DNA of 64,000 nucleotides. Source: Eupeodes corollae (Eukaryota > Arthropoda > Insecta > Diptera > Syrphidae). Each line of letters begins with the position of its first letter. Within the stretch, counting starts at the first letter, position 1. A model generated the notes under the pieces. That model worked only from the letters and a program-made list of their open reading frames with translations, did not search any database and was not told the DNA's origin. This document shows, piece by piece, positions 1 to 11,060 of this stretch. The stretch is from the NCBI RefSeq assembly GCF_945859685.1, contig NC_079147.1, positions 306,588,485 to 306,652,484 on the forward strand, read 5' to 3'. Both the position numbers and the translations under genes were made by a program.

Positions 1-694
1 AAGCATGCCCGATGAATGGAATCTCAGTATTGTTTTGCCCGATCCTGAAAAAAGGAGACCCTCTGAACTGCACCAATTATAAAGGAATCAGTCTACTTAA
101 CATCGCTTGTAAAATCTTCTCTGCCATAATATGTGAACGTCTAAAGCCCATCGTCAACAACCTGATATGACCTTATCAGTGTGATTTTAAACCAGGAAAG
201 TCCACAGTTAATCAAATATTAACATTACGGCAGATCCTGAAAAAGAAAACTAAGAACACCAAATCGACACTCACCATCTTCTCATCGATTTAAGGCCGCA
301 TATGACAGCATCAACAGGGACGAGCTGTATAGAGCCATGTCAAAAGTCTGTCCAATTACTAGCATATGATGATGACATTGACACAATCGACATACAACTG
401 ACGTCTTATTTAAAACATTGAGGTAGTCAAGGACTTCGCTACCTAGGCTCCGCTGTAAACGCAGAAAACAACACCAGGAGATCAAACGCAGAATAACTCT
501 TGCTAACCGCTGTTTCTTTGGGCTAAGAAAGCAATTGAGTAGTAAAATCCTCTTTCGAGGGACAAGTGGAAAGTGACCTCACCCAACTTGAAGTGCGAAA
601 CTGGAGACATCTAGCTAGGGACCGAGTTAGATGGAGAAATTTGTTGGTTGAGACCCTAGTTCACACAGGACTGTAGCGCCATCTTAAGTAATCA
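1..694 (+). mobile_element. RTE-type LINE, 3' part, decayed (RTE copy 1)
   Basis: This is the 3' part of an RTE-clade non-LTR retrotransposon whose 5' side lies outside the window. The first bases match the RT region of the copy at 44.29 kb almost base for base (reading CPDEWNL, then the LKKGDP and NYRGISLL regions in shifting frames). RT motif A (KAAYDS) is at about 292-312, a degenerate YADD-like stretch at about 360-376 and the C-terminal CCTAGTTCACACAGGACTG tail near 653-671. Stop codons and frame changes make it non-functional. It ends at about 694 in a TTAAGTAA tail, matching the (TAAG)n end of the fragment at 39.8 kb; short tandem repeats at the 3' end are usual for RTE elements. The clade call rests on resemblance of the linked endonuclease to the one in craniofacial development protein 2-like proteins, which derives from an RTE element. 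Confidence 0.75.
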
Positions 695-823
695 AGCACA
701 GTGTTTTGTATGTTAGACCTTACTCTACGAACGCAGCCATCGAGTTAAAGGAATCTTATTTATTTTATTTTATTTAGCTTAATACAAGCTATCATAACTT
801 AACTTAACTCAAAACTAGCTTAA

Positions 824-825
<2 letters not shown>

Positions 826-867
<42 letters not shown>
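826..867 (-). repeat. 42-nt poly(T), read as the poly(A) tail of LINE A
   Basis: This is an uninterrupted run of 42 T on the plus strand. It lies just beyond the 3' end of the minus-strand LINE at 868-3850, where its poly(A) tail belongs. Long pure homopolymers decay quickly, so the insertion is probably recent. Confidence 0.7.
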
Positions 868-869
<2 letters not shown>

Positions 870-999
870 AATTCTTGTTATCAGTTTTCAACATTAATTC
901 ATGTGGGCCCTAAGGCCCACATCAAAGCTCTTTAATGTACAAGAACTAACAATTTTGATTTTACTTAACTTAAAATTACAGGGGACAGGGGATTCGGAC

Positions 1000-3277
1000 T
1001 CAAAAAGGGAAAAAGTAAAGGGTATCTTTCAGATGGGATTTGGAAATGTTGAAATCGAAAACTACCATAGCAGCGTTGCAGTGACGAAGAATTCTGGACA
1101 TTGGTTCAAAGTGCCCGTAATTAGTGCGGTGATGAGGGATATAGAAAAGGGAAACAGATCGCAGATTTCGAGGGTTAGTGTTAAGATGAATATCACTCAG
1201 GAGTGCCGGGGAATCTATATTGCCCATTAACAATTGAGCAAACAATTGTGAGCAAACAATATATCAGCGTTTTTGCGTCTAATATATAACGGCTGCAAGC
1301 CTATCAGTTTTAGTCGATCAGCATAAGGAGGCAAGTTGGATGTATCATCCCAGGGGAGGCCACGTAAGGCAAATCGAACGAAACGTCTTTGAACATTTTC
1401 AATTCTGAGTGAATGGTTTTCATAAAAGGGAGACCATACTTGGCATGCATATTCAAGATGAGGACGGACTAGGGAAATGTAGAGCGCTTTAGTAACATAG
1501 GGGTTGGAAAATTCTTTTGACCATCTCTTAATAAAACCGAGAGATCTATTAGCTTTATTAATAATTTGGTCAAAATGGGAATGGAAATTCAGGTGTTTGT
1601 CACACATAATACCAAGATCTCTAATAGAATCGACTGCGTTGACGGCGTCATTAAGGAAGTAGTATACTCTATGAGATGGAATTTGTTTGCGCGAAAAGGT
1701 CATTTGTTTACATTTACCTACATTTAACTCTAGGAAATTATGCATGCACCAAACAAAAAAGATATTAAGATCATTTTGTAAAAGTAAGGAATCAGATGGA
1801 GTAGAGATAATCTTAAAAATTTTCTTATCATCCGCAAACATTAGGATATCTGAGTTTTTTAATTTAAGACAGACATCGTTAACAGATAAGACGAAGAGAA
1901 GGGGGCCAAGGTGACTACCTTGTGGGACTCCAGAAGTTGCATGTATAGGACTGGAGACTGAGTTACGGAAAAGGACTCTATAAGTTCTATTCGCAAGATA
2001 GGAGCTTATCCAGTTTATAAATATAGATGGAAAGCCTAGAGCTCTTAGTTTGAGATAAATTATGTTATGGGATATTTTATCAAAGGCTTTGCTGTAATCA
2101 GTGTATACGACATCAACTTCTTTGCCATTCTCAAGGGCTGACAAAACTTTGGATATAAATTCAATTAAGTTAGTCGTAGTGGATCTACCTTTAAGAAAAC
2201 CATGTTGAGCGGGGGAGAATAAAGGCTTGCAATGGAAATAAACGGAATCATAAACTAAGCTTTCAAAAAGTTTTGGAATGCATGAAAGTTTAGCAATAGG
2301 TCTATAATTGTTAATTTCAGTTTTATTGCCTTGTTTATGAATGGGAAATATAAATGAATCTTTCCATATATGAGGAAACACACCTTGGGAAAGAGAGAGT
2401 TCAAAGAGTGCAGTAAGAGGCTTTGACAGAGAATGCATACATTTTTTTAGAACAACTGATGGGACGCCATCAGGACCAGGGCTAAAGTTTTCTTTGAGGC
2501 TTACGATTTTGGCAAGTACCATTTCTTCAGTTATTGTAAACGATGAAAGGGAGGTTTGAGTGCAACCATCTAAATAACTAAAGTAGTGTGGATCAGGATC
2601 ATGCAGATGTTCAGTATACGATTTGCTAAAGTAATTAGCAAATAGATTTGATATGGTTGTTGGATCAGAGGAGATTATGTTGGAGAAACTCATTGAAGGT
2701 GGAAACCCATCAGATTTTCGTTTGACATTTATAAACTTGTAAAATTTCCTTGCATCAGAAAGAAGGTTATTTTCCATTTGGTTAAGATATTGGTTATAAA
2801 GGGATTCCCTTAATTCAGAGAAAGAATTATAGGCGAGAAGATAGTTGTTGTGATCAGTATCAGATTTGGACTGTAAAAAGATCTTCCAAAGCTTGTTACG
2901 GGTATTTCTTAGGCTACGGAGCTCTCTGTTGTACCAAGGGGGAGCAGAGGTGAAATCTTTTCTACGAGAGAACGGTACTGATTCTTCAATACAGTACGAA
3001 AGAATCAAATAAAACCAATTTGTAAGGGACTCAACTGTTAATTGGAGGGATCTTAATTCAAAATCGGCTGAGCTAAGAAGATTGTTAAGTTTGGAGAAAT
3101 CAGCCCTACGAAAATCATAACAGTAATTTTCCATTTCAAAAAAGTTGTCTTCAAATTCAATGGGGAAGGAGAGATTAAGGGGTGGATGATAGCGATCCAA
3201 GGTTGAGAGAAGATGAGGGCTCGGGGAGACAACACAGTTATCGCAATCAGATGAGAATATGAGATCGAGGTGTCTCT
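1000..3277 (-). pseudogene. LINE A ORF2: end of endonuclease plus reverse transcriptase
   Basis: This encodes the reverse transcriptase used for target-primed reverse transcription. The frame opens after a TAG at about 3278. It begins in the last part of the endonuclease (HLDLIFSSDCDN..., DRYHPPLNL), so the catalytic core of that domain is gone. Counting from the Met at 3200, RT motifs follow in order: PGPDGVPS near residue 238, YTDYSKAFDK near 364, GVPQGSHLGPLLF near 425 and FADD near 453. A conserved C-terminal LEYACQVWSPFY block is near 580. The long frame stops at 1227, but the expected C-terminal sequence (GNIDSPALLSDIHLN...) continues in another frame down to about 1000. The shift comes from a tandem duplication of about 14 bp at about 1232-1260. 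Apart from that one lesion and the missing endonuclease the frame is open over more than 650 codons, consistent with a young copy. Confidence 0.85.
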
Positions 3278-3280
3278 ATC

Positions 3281-3781
3281 AGATTTTAGTAGGTTTAACT
3301 GGTCAGACAAGTTTTTTTTTAGATCGTTTGCCGACCAAGTTAGCACCTTTAACTTATCGTCAATGTCTACACGAAGAGAATTCAACCCACCTATGACGTC
3401 ACAATATTGTTTTTCCAAAGAACGTATCGTGGAAAGGCACTGCGTAGACGATTGTTGACATTGGATGTTTGAGTCCTCAACACTGTTACAAACATGATCA
3501 AATTTCTTGGAGAGATTAGAAATTTGATCTTGGCAAACCGAATGTTCGTTAGATAGGGATTCTTTTAAACATTGAATTGCAATCATAATATCCGACACAG
3601 ATATTTTATTGCATTCATCGCAATAAAACGCAAAATTGCGTAGATAGTCTTTTAGGTAAACACTCGCCTTTCTGGCCAAGCCAGCACAAGAGGGGTGTAA
3701 GTATTTCCCACAAAGGCCACTGCACTTTAATAGTTCCGCGTTTGAGTCAACGATGACACACATTTTATTGGCGCACGACAT
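3281..3781 (-). pseudogene. LINE A ORF1, N-terminal half with PHD-like zinc finger
   Basis: This is the N-terminal part of a LINE ORF1 (nucleic-acid-binding partner of the RT). It starts at the ATG ending at 3781. Residues 1-60 show a PHD-type Cys/His pattern: CANKMC, then LKCSGLCG, HPSC and FYCDECNK. A helical, Gln/Ser/Leu-rich segment follows (residues about 60-165), probably a coiled coil. Near 3281 the frame runs into sequence belonging to the end of the endonuclease, read in the wrong frame from there to 3053, so the natural C-terminus of ORF1 and the start of ORF2 are deleted. PHD-type ORF1 proteins are known from CR1-group elements; this is recognition by pattern only. Confidence 0.65.
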
Positions 3782-3850
3782 AATTAATCAAAAAATAAAT
3801 AATATGTTTTTTTGTTAAAGTTATTGTTTAGTTGCTTTTAATTTTTTCTA

Positions 3851-5321
3851 TGCTTGTTAGTACACAAGAAGAAAAAAATGCTGGTGTAATGGGAAACGGC
3901 GATGGGCAGTAAAGTAGGTCGGGTAAGAATTATCACACGCGCTGCGAGTATATTGATATAAATATTTTTTTTTTTTTGATTTGTAATTGATTAATTGGGG
4001 TCGGTAAAAAGGTGGCAAAGGGCAACTGAGGAGCGAAAAGAAAATGCGACTGCACTTGACGAAGGTTAGGTAGCAAAGGAAGTGTCAAAGGTACCAATTT
4101 TCCAAAATAAAAATTCTGCTGCAAATATTGTAATTGTTTTTGAAACAAATTTCTACAGTTCTTCGTACGACATTTCCAAAAGTACACAGGCAGGAACTGT
4201 TTGTTTCGTGTATATTAAAACCTTCCTTGTACCCTAGTGCGGATCTTAGTACAGTCAATTTTTCTCTGTTTCAGTCAGCCCTTTACTTAAATAAACAAAG
4301 TTGGCCTAACACTCTTTCTTGTGGTATACTGGCTCAAGATACTCTATAAAGATGTTTGAAGGTTCAGTTTGTATTCAATCCTAAAATGAATAAGTAATAA
4401 TTAGTGTTACTAAAAAAAACCCTTCTTTTTTCGATTTGGTGTTATTCAAGTAAACAGCTAAAATACACTCCATCTCTTCATTTGTATGATTGGTTAATAA
4501 AGGTATCTGTCACATTCACTGCATTTAGAAAACTAATTAACATTTGAAAAAGAAAACTTCAAACTTCATATTATAAATTAATGGCAGGCACCTCGATTAG
4601 ATAGCAGATTGAGTTATTGTTGAACAAACTCATTGGACAGAACATAAACACACCTCAACCACATAAACCGACCCAGTAAAAAGAAACATCAAAGCAAAGT
4701 GTTTTCACGTCAAAACCGGAAACATCTCCAATATGCACAATGCACACAGCATATAAACCAAAGAACGCCGCACCTGAAACTTAGCACGCGTGGTATTCAT
4801 CATCGAAAGCACCGCACAATCCACAGACCAATGATCACGCTAAATGAAACACGTCGTCGTGGATGAACGTATAGATCTATCTGAGTCATCAGTACACACA
4901 TTTTTCTGTTCGTCCAGTGCTGCCACACCCATTCTTACCACCAAACACCATTAGCAGTTCAATCTTCAACCATGCCAATGCCAGTTTTCCAAACATTCGC
5001 AGAAACGTCATCACAAAAAAGTAGGTTTTCCGGTTCCGGGGGTGCAAAATGCAGGACGGTGTCCTTAATTGGTCGAACGGGCGAATACGATTCACAGTCT
5101 AGGACCACACTACGTGTGACATCCACACGGAATACCCGAAACAACAACATTGGAACATAACATGGCATCAGCTGACAGAGCAAATGACAGGTACACCATA
5201 TACGGAAAGAACGGACGATGAACAGAGACAAGAGAAGAAAGCACCTGCAACTGCAAAGCCACTTTTATTCGCATAAATCTGTCATCCCATCGAATGCAAC
5301 ACGACACACTGAATGGCATGC
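3851..5321. other. Non-coding stretch, no gene seen
   Basis: AT-rich sequence with a 13-T run near 3966. The open frames here are short, start at non-ATG codons or overlap on both strands. I see no exon pattern, repeat family or RNA gene. Confidence 0.5.
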
Positions 5322-5377
5322 TACGGTACGATACGGTACAGTACGATACAATACGATACGATACGATACGATACGAT
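5322..5377 (+). repeat. (GATAC)n pentanucleotide microsatellite
   Basis: This is a run of imperfect, then perfect, 5-bp GATAC units (ACGATACGATACGATACGAT within 5352-5376), preceded by variants GGTAC and AATAC. It is a simple tandem array. Confidence 0.9.
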
Positions 5378-7059
5378 AGAATCAGAAATAGAGGAAGTTC
5401 AAAAACTGCAGGATCCTATTGAAGACCATATCTCCATCAGCGATAGGTGTCCCGCAACTATCTCAAATGATAAACTCACAATACACAATGAGTTCTGTTT
5501 CATTTTATTCAATATGTCAAATGGTCCAAACCGAAACCATCATGACAAACCCAGAGAACAGAGCCCAGCCCCAAAACCGGCAGGTGGCAGGTGGCGCTGC
5601 TGATGTGGTGACGGTGGATGTGGAAGTGGATATAGAGATGCTCCATATATAAATTCAAAAACATCAGAAATGCCAACTAGAAAAGCAGAAGCAGAAGCAA
5701 ATGTGGATATGGATGTGGAAGTGGAAATGCCTGAGGATAACATTCTTAGATTCCAGCCAGTATGGTTGTGCGGTAGTGGCAGTGGCAGTGGTAGCGGCGG
5801 CGGTGTTAAGAACAATCGAAGCGAACACTGACAACCGGACGGACGGACGGACAGACTGGAAGCAGGACATTTTGACAATGACCAGTGTGTGTGAAATTCT
5901 CCAATTCTATGGTTCTGGTTCCTGTGCGGGCTCGAGTTCTGTGCTGTGTATAAATGTATTGTATAACATGAGACTGGTTTGAGAAGGAGATATGCTTCAG
6001 CTTTCACGAACGTTTCCATCGTCCGTCAGCATGGTTTCCTGTTACAACGTTTCTATGTTTCTGTGTGTTGTGATGCCATCCGAGAGTTTTCTGAAGTGGG
6101 TCTTACGCTGATGATGATGGCCGATTTGAAGGCGAAGGAATACGAATAAAACCCCTCCTTAAGTTCCTCCATATACTATAAGACGAAATTATTACTTTAG
6201 GGAATTTATCCCTCAATTTATATGAAATCCTCAATCATTTGTTAGAAATCCTATTAGAATGGCTAACCGCATTGAGTTCTTCGCCCTCCTTTCCTTTTCT
6301 TCGCTCTGACTCCCTTGCGAATGCTTAAGACGTTAACTTAATTAAGCTTTCTAATTAGCCTTGGAACGAAAAAATAAAAATAAATATAGAAGCAAATTAA
6401 TTGCAAAGGAAGTATTTTTTTTGTTTTCTTTTTCTCTCTCTTCTTTTGTATCTTCGATTTTTCTTTCTTCATTTTGTTCATGCTTTTTCTTATATATTGT
6501 TTGCATGTGCACACGTATTTAATCAGCCAAAGTCCTTATGAAATATATGCAAATCTTGTGTCACCCGTGCGTAAGGATATATCTACCACCAACATGACTT
6601 TGCGTTTACAGAGTATACATGGTACACGCTCGGTCCCCAGTCCCCACGCTCAACAGAAGCCAAATTGAAGGCAATGAATATCATGATTTAGAGAAGTTCT
6701 TTAATTTCTCTTCCTTGAAGCAGTGATAAAACACAAATACAACAAGTTACAGTGGGGTGGTTGAATGTGGAAGAGGATAGGGTAAGAAATTGGATTTGTC
6801 AGCGATTCATCTTCTGAAAGTGGACTTAGTTTCTGAAGGCAGGTCGTTTTATGTAGTTCAATTTACGAAAACAAAATATATGTCAACATGTCTGACTTAA
6901 CAGACAAAAACTAAAAATCTGACAGTTGACAGTTTAAAGTTCGTGCACACTACCTGATTCATGTCAAAATGAAAGATAAAGATTCCACTGATTATTATCA
7001 AACGTCATCCTAAAGAAGTGAACAGATCTTCAAACACTATCTGACATTTAGGAGCAATT
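5378..7059. other. Transposon-poor non-coding stretch
   Basis: It contains low-complexity patches: GTGGATATGGATGTGGAAGT-like sequence at 5700-5730, GTGGCAGTGGCAGTGG near 5777-5795 and (GGAC)4 at 5838-5852. The open frames over them on both strands encode repetitive Leu/Pro/Ser or His/Phe tracts and are composition artefacts. Pyrimidine runs occupy 6415-6475. No gene is supported. Confidence 0.5.
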
Positions 7060-7420
7060 TATAGGTTAAACTAGTTTTTTATCATACTGTTTCGAGATTT
7101 AAAAGCGATTAAGAAAGTAAATTTTGTTATGTTTGGTATTAAAACTAAGGTAATGATTTGTGAAATTTGTTTTACTAAAAAATTGTTTATTTAACCCGAA
7201 ACTTTTCTCTTAATTCAGTTTGAATTGATTTATTAAATGATGAAACCGTTTTCATTGAACAAAATCGTTCCACTGAAAGCGATCCATTTTCTTTGTATTC
7301 TCACCCGTCAATTTTACTTTTAATGACCAACTCTAACCTCAAATATTAAATTTCAATCAGATAGCTTTCATTTCACATTAAATTGACAGTTCTCGAAAAA
7401 AAACTACTCCACTGTGCAAT
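7060..7420 (+). repeat. Dispersed repeat E, contiguous copy
   Basis: Two blocks of this segment recur elsewhere. Its left block (GATTTAAAAGCG at 7098, on to TTTTGTTATGTTT) matches 18112-18150. Its right block (7245-7345, CATTTTCTTTGTATTCTCA region) matches 20675-20780 at roughly 70 percent by eye. A small central block (ATTTAACCCGAAACTTTTC, about 7191-7209) matches 17201-17221. The blocks are contiguous here but separated by a BEL/Pao relic in the 18-20 kb copy. No coding capacity; a non-autonomous element is possible, but ends and duplications were not defined. Confidence 0.5.
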
Positions 7421-9154
7421 TATGGTTTTTAACCTTCGGCGCTGTTATCAAAAAGTTTTTCGTTTTTGAGAATTAAGCCTTTGGGGGAAATTGGAAGGAT
7501 GTGGATGCGGTGTGTATATATTTGCAAATTATACGTACTCATATGTTTATGTACATATAGCTATGCATATATGTGTATGCCGTTGTAGCACGAACATTAT
7601 AAAGGAGGTGTAATTAATATTTTGCTGAGCTCATCTTTAACCCATTAAAAGATAATTTGAATGCTTCAAGAGTTTAATTGAGTTACATAAGTACAATTAT
7701 CAATTGTTTTCGGAAGCCTTTTATTATGTCGTTGGATTGAGAAGTTTTTGAAAGACTTAAACAATTATTACCTACACATTATTCCGACTTTCGAATTTAA
7801 TGTATTTTTGATTCCTTTTCAGTAAAAGGTTACACAAAACATGATTAAAATATTAACTATAGGAGCATTGGTTATTTTGATTAAGAGTTAAGATATTTAA
7901 AACAATACATTGAATGTTCTTAACAAATAACAACACTTAAGAAAAGTAGAATATAGTTATTTTCAAAAAAGGCGTTTCATTGTCGTTAATGTTAAATATA
8001 TTGAATATGGTGAACTTGTTTTTTGTCTGTCTCACAAAATAAACTGTGCATTATTCAACAATTTAGTTGTCCTGGATTTAATTCTTGTAAAAATTATTGC
8101 ATTACTTCAGGTTTTTGAAATATTCTACTTAAATATGTTTTAAAATAATCAAGAACTATGTTTTTGAAGATAAGTAAAACCACAACTTAGTTTATAACAA
8201 TAAATTTAACAATATTGATTTTAAAAAGGAAAAAACCTAGTCTTCTAGTTACAGGTTGAATGATTTTAGGACATCTCTTAGCTACCAAAATTTTTCAAGA
8301 GTTCCGAAATGATTTATGTGTCTTTATATCAAATATTAGCTTTTAACCGTTTCGAAAATAGACTTCTAGTCTTGCTCAGATTGGGGTCAAAACTGATTTG
8401 AATCGAATCTATACTCTTTTAATTTCTTTAAATTCAAAAATTTCAAAATTTTAGGAGGAACTAATGGAAAGTTGTTAATGTGGGTCCAAGCCTTTTGGTC
8501 TTTGAATTTGCATCAATTTCTTGCACTATGTTAAATATTGTCATCCTTAAGAATAAAAATAATTCCCTATCATCCATACCAAACACATGAAAAGTGGGTA
8601 GATACCACGCCCCACTCTGCTAAATTATATTATTGTAGAACACTTAGAAATGGTAATTTCAATTTTCAACTCCTATCCTGCATATTTTTCTCTTTTCGAA
8701 ACAAGACTTACCTTTGTGCGAAATTTCAAGATTCTATGACGTCTGGAAGTGATTTATATGTTTAATGATCAATAAATCCATCAGTGAGTCAGCCTGTTTT
8801 GAAGTCATGCAACTTTGAAGTTACTATAAAGCCGATATTTTTCCAGGTGTGAGTCATTGACTAAGTCAGTAATTTTTACAAATTTTTTAGCTTAATTTTG
8901 TTCTGAGGTTAGAGGACAGAAGGAGCTACACTAGCCGTGCATAGGTCTTATCTCCTTGCACATTATATTTAATAGAAAATGGGTGGAGAACCCGCCTCGA
9001 AATCGAAAGTTAATAAGGTGCAAGACATCGATTAGCTCAGAGATAACTTAACATTGAAGTTGGCAACACATTTAACTGGTTTTTGTCAGCTGTCAAGTGA
9101 TTTATTTTTCGTTTGACCACAAATGCTGCAAAAAGTCAGATCAAGAAAAAAAAA
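7421..9154. other. Non-coding stretch, no gene seen
   Basis: AT-rich DNA with no recognisable exon, RNA gene or repeat family. The reading frame at 8538-8765 has no homologous pattern I can name and no splice context. Confidence 0.5.
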
Positions 9155-9157
9155 TAA

Positions 9158-9933
9158 AAAGAGGCTGGGATGCGACCCACACTGATAACTTCCCATCCCG
9201 TCTGTCGATTTGTCTTGCTTAAAAGTTTGTCTATATGTACTCGTATCAATTTTTACCAAATTTGCGTACTATTTTGTATAGATTTTATTTTTATGAAAAA
9301 ACGGACTGTTGGATTTTTATATACAAATTACTGAATATCGAAAACAATATTTTCTGTGAAATAAAATAAGTTTGAAGCCAATATTTTTAATTTTTGAAAA
9401 GCTATTTAAGTCGAAAGTAAATTTTTACCAAGTTTTAGTATTTTTTTTAGATTTTTATTTTTTGTAAAAAAACTGTCAATTCGATTTTTTTTCAAAATTG
9501 TATCGAATGTTGACAACAATTTTTTGAAAAGACAAAAGTAATTTAAGCCAATATCTACAATTTTTGAAAAGATATTTGAGTCGAAAATCAATTTTTACCA
9601 ACATTTATACATTTTTTTGTAGGTTTTTATTTTTTGTAAAAAAACTGTCAATTTAATTTTTCTCAAAAGTTGTCCTAATGTTGAAAACAATATTTCTTAT
9701 AAGTAAAAATTAGTAAGAAGCTATTATCTCAAATTTTTGAAAAGATATTTAAGTCGAAAATCAATTTTTACCAACTTTTATTAATTTTTTTTAAGGTTTT
9801 TATTTTTTGTAAAAAAACTGTCAATTCGAAATATTTTTCAGAATGTTAAAAACAATATTTCTTAGAAGATAAATGTCAAAATTTTCAATTTGACAAATCG
9901 GACCCATTTCAATAACTTCCTAAGGGAAGTTAA
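9158..9933 (+). mobile_element. Helentron-like tandem-repeat element, copy 1
   Basis: This is a non-coding repeat with a conserved left end (GAGGCTGGGATGCGACCCAC at 9161), then TAACTTCCCATCCCGTCTGT, a core of tandem units of about 170 bp, and a right end that is the palindrome TAACTTCCTAAGGGAAGTTA at 9913-9932. The unit marker TTTTTGAAAA recurs at 9391, 9561 and 9734. Copies 2 (30.77 kb) and 3 (56.63 kb, inverted) have the same ends. Copy 1 lacks about 350 bp present before the right end in the others. Central tandem repeats plus a 3' hairpin recall the DINE-1/Helentron group of fly genomes; that assignment is inference. Confidence 0.7.
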
Positions 9934-9939
9934 TAATAA

Positions 9940-10452
9940 GAGGAGATACCGATACAAATTGGGCTTAAGGTTTTTAATATCAAAATGATAGGGAAAAAAG
10001 AGCTGGTTAAAGCATTCCACATTCTTGATGAGCGGTTAAAAAAATCAGTCTACTTTACAGTACACTGTACAGCCGAAATTGGGCTGAAGGGTAAACAGAT
10101 GGCCATTCCTAAAAGAACGGGTATTAGGGTAGAATTGTTCGAGGGGAGGAATGCAAATGGCTATTTCACTAGAGCAAGCTATAAAATAATGAGAGACATG
10201 GAACCTTACGACAATGTTCGAGAGATGCAGAAGTTCCAATTAGACAACGGTCACCTATCATTTTTAGATCTCTCTTTTGATTTTGATTATAAGAGCACCT
10301 GTCCAAACTGTCCAAATATGGGAATGGCTCTGTAGTTTTAGGCTAATATAGGTTTCATAAATTATAGCCAGATAAGATAAGTCGGAGAAAACCTAAACAC
10401 TAAGCCGCATGTTTTTAGATGTCAGATATGTGATCACTCCGAAACAAGTGGT
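9940..10452 (-). pseudogene. LINE B copy 1, C-terminal part of RT ORF
   Basis: This is a decayed minus-strand fragment of a Jockey-like LINE, homologous base by base to 38.85-39.41 kb. On the minus strand it reads fragments of the C-terminal region after RT, including RSFRNGHLFTLQPNFGCTVY, which corresponds to the TLESNFGRTVKYRDSFFSRT region of copy 2. The block near 10370-10470 corresponds to the LLRRCKKFF...NDHIRDV part. Frames shift repeatedly. The RT core of probably the same insertion lies at 12001-12405 (-), separated by a plus-strand LINE fragment and about 0.9 kb of unassigned DNA. Confidence 0.65.
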
Positions 10453-10454
10453 TT

Positions 10455-11060
10455 GTAATGGACATACCTCGGAAAAAAAAACAGCATTACGCGTGTTTTT
10501 TTGGAAAATCTATCCATAGATCACTTGCGGAAATGGTTAACATTCCTCTTGGCGCTATGAAAGGTAAAATCTTTTCTATCTACCAAACTGAATCAAACCG
10601 AAGATGGATCAATTTACCCAACTGCATTATGTCTAGGAAGATATGGCCCACCTATAATAAAACCCGTACAAACGATCTTCTGTGCAGGCCAAGGCAAGAC
10701 ATAGCCAGGATTGTTGCGGTTTGTACCGGACTTTGACCTATAGGAGTTCATCCGGAGAAGTTGGGTATCTCCTACAACACCTTTTGCCGTAGTGGTAGTG
10801 ACCAAAGAGAAACTGAAACGATAATCCATTTCCTGCTTTGGCAAACACTAGAATGAAATACTTTGTAAAAGCATTCTTTTACGAACTTGATGAGCTATCT
10901 GAGACAAAAATTAGAGACCTAATCTTTTTTCTCAATGCGACAAAATGGCTCTAACATAAGCGCTAAAAAGCTTCTCTATAAATCTTTCCCTTTCTATCAC
11001 AGGTCAAACGAGTTTTTGGTATCAAAACGGCGCAGTACAGCGCTAATTGGATCTCAGGCT
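10455..11060 (+). pseudogene. LINE C-terminal fragment (I/LOA-like), + strand
   Basis: This is the C-terminal tail of a LINE ORF2 from a group whose polymerase is followed by an RNase H-like and zinc-knuckle-like region. The frame from about 10570 reads ...SRKIWPTYNKTRTNDLLCRP, then RQDIARIVAVCTGL, a stop where His or Trp is expected, PIGVHPEKLGISYNTFCRSG and ETETIIHFLL. The order IWP...LL..R...VVAVCTGH..IGVHA..LG...FCRSC..E.ET..H.L is characteristic of this tail. It lies in opposite orientation inside the span of LINE B copy 1, so it probably inserted there. Confidence 0.6.

Larger units (their letters stand above)
826..3850 (-). mobile_element. LINE A: internally deleted Jockey/CR1-like non-LTR retrotransposon
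   Basis: This is a nearly intact but internally deleted minus-strand LINE. Reading right to left it has a short 5' region (about 3782-3850, upstream limit not determined), the N-terminal half of ORF1 with a PHD-like zinc finger, a deletion junction at about 3278-3285, the last part of the APE-type endonuclease, a full reverse transcriptase domain, a short 3' UTR (868-1000) and a 42-nt poly(A) tail. The PHD-type ORF1 resembles CR1-group elements, while the poly(A) tail is more typical of Jockey, so the clade is left open. Target site duplications were not found because the 5' end is uncertain. Related, older fragments lie at 15.83-16.48 kb (+) and 42.83-45.6 kb (-, split). Confidence 0.8.

Noticed and set aside
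901..1230. 110-codon open frame on the plus strand
   Set aside because: It is antisense to the 3' UTR and C-terminal coding region of LINE A, whose conserved sequence is on the minus strand.
5540..6019. 159-codon minus-strand frame with Pro/Leu/Ser and Ser-Thr tracts
   Set aside because: It overlaps frames of similar length on the plus strand over GGC/GTGG/GGAC simple sequence; no domain, no splice context.
9985..10335. 116-codon plus-strand frame
   Set aside because: It is the antisense of LINE B copy 1; the homologous region at 39 kb is coding on the minus strand.
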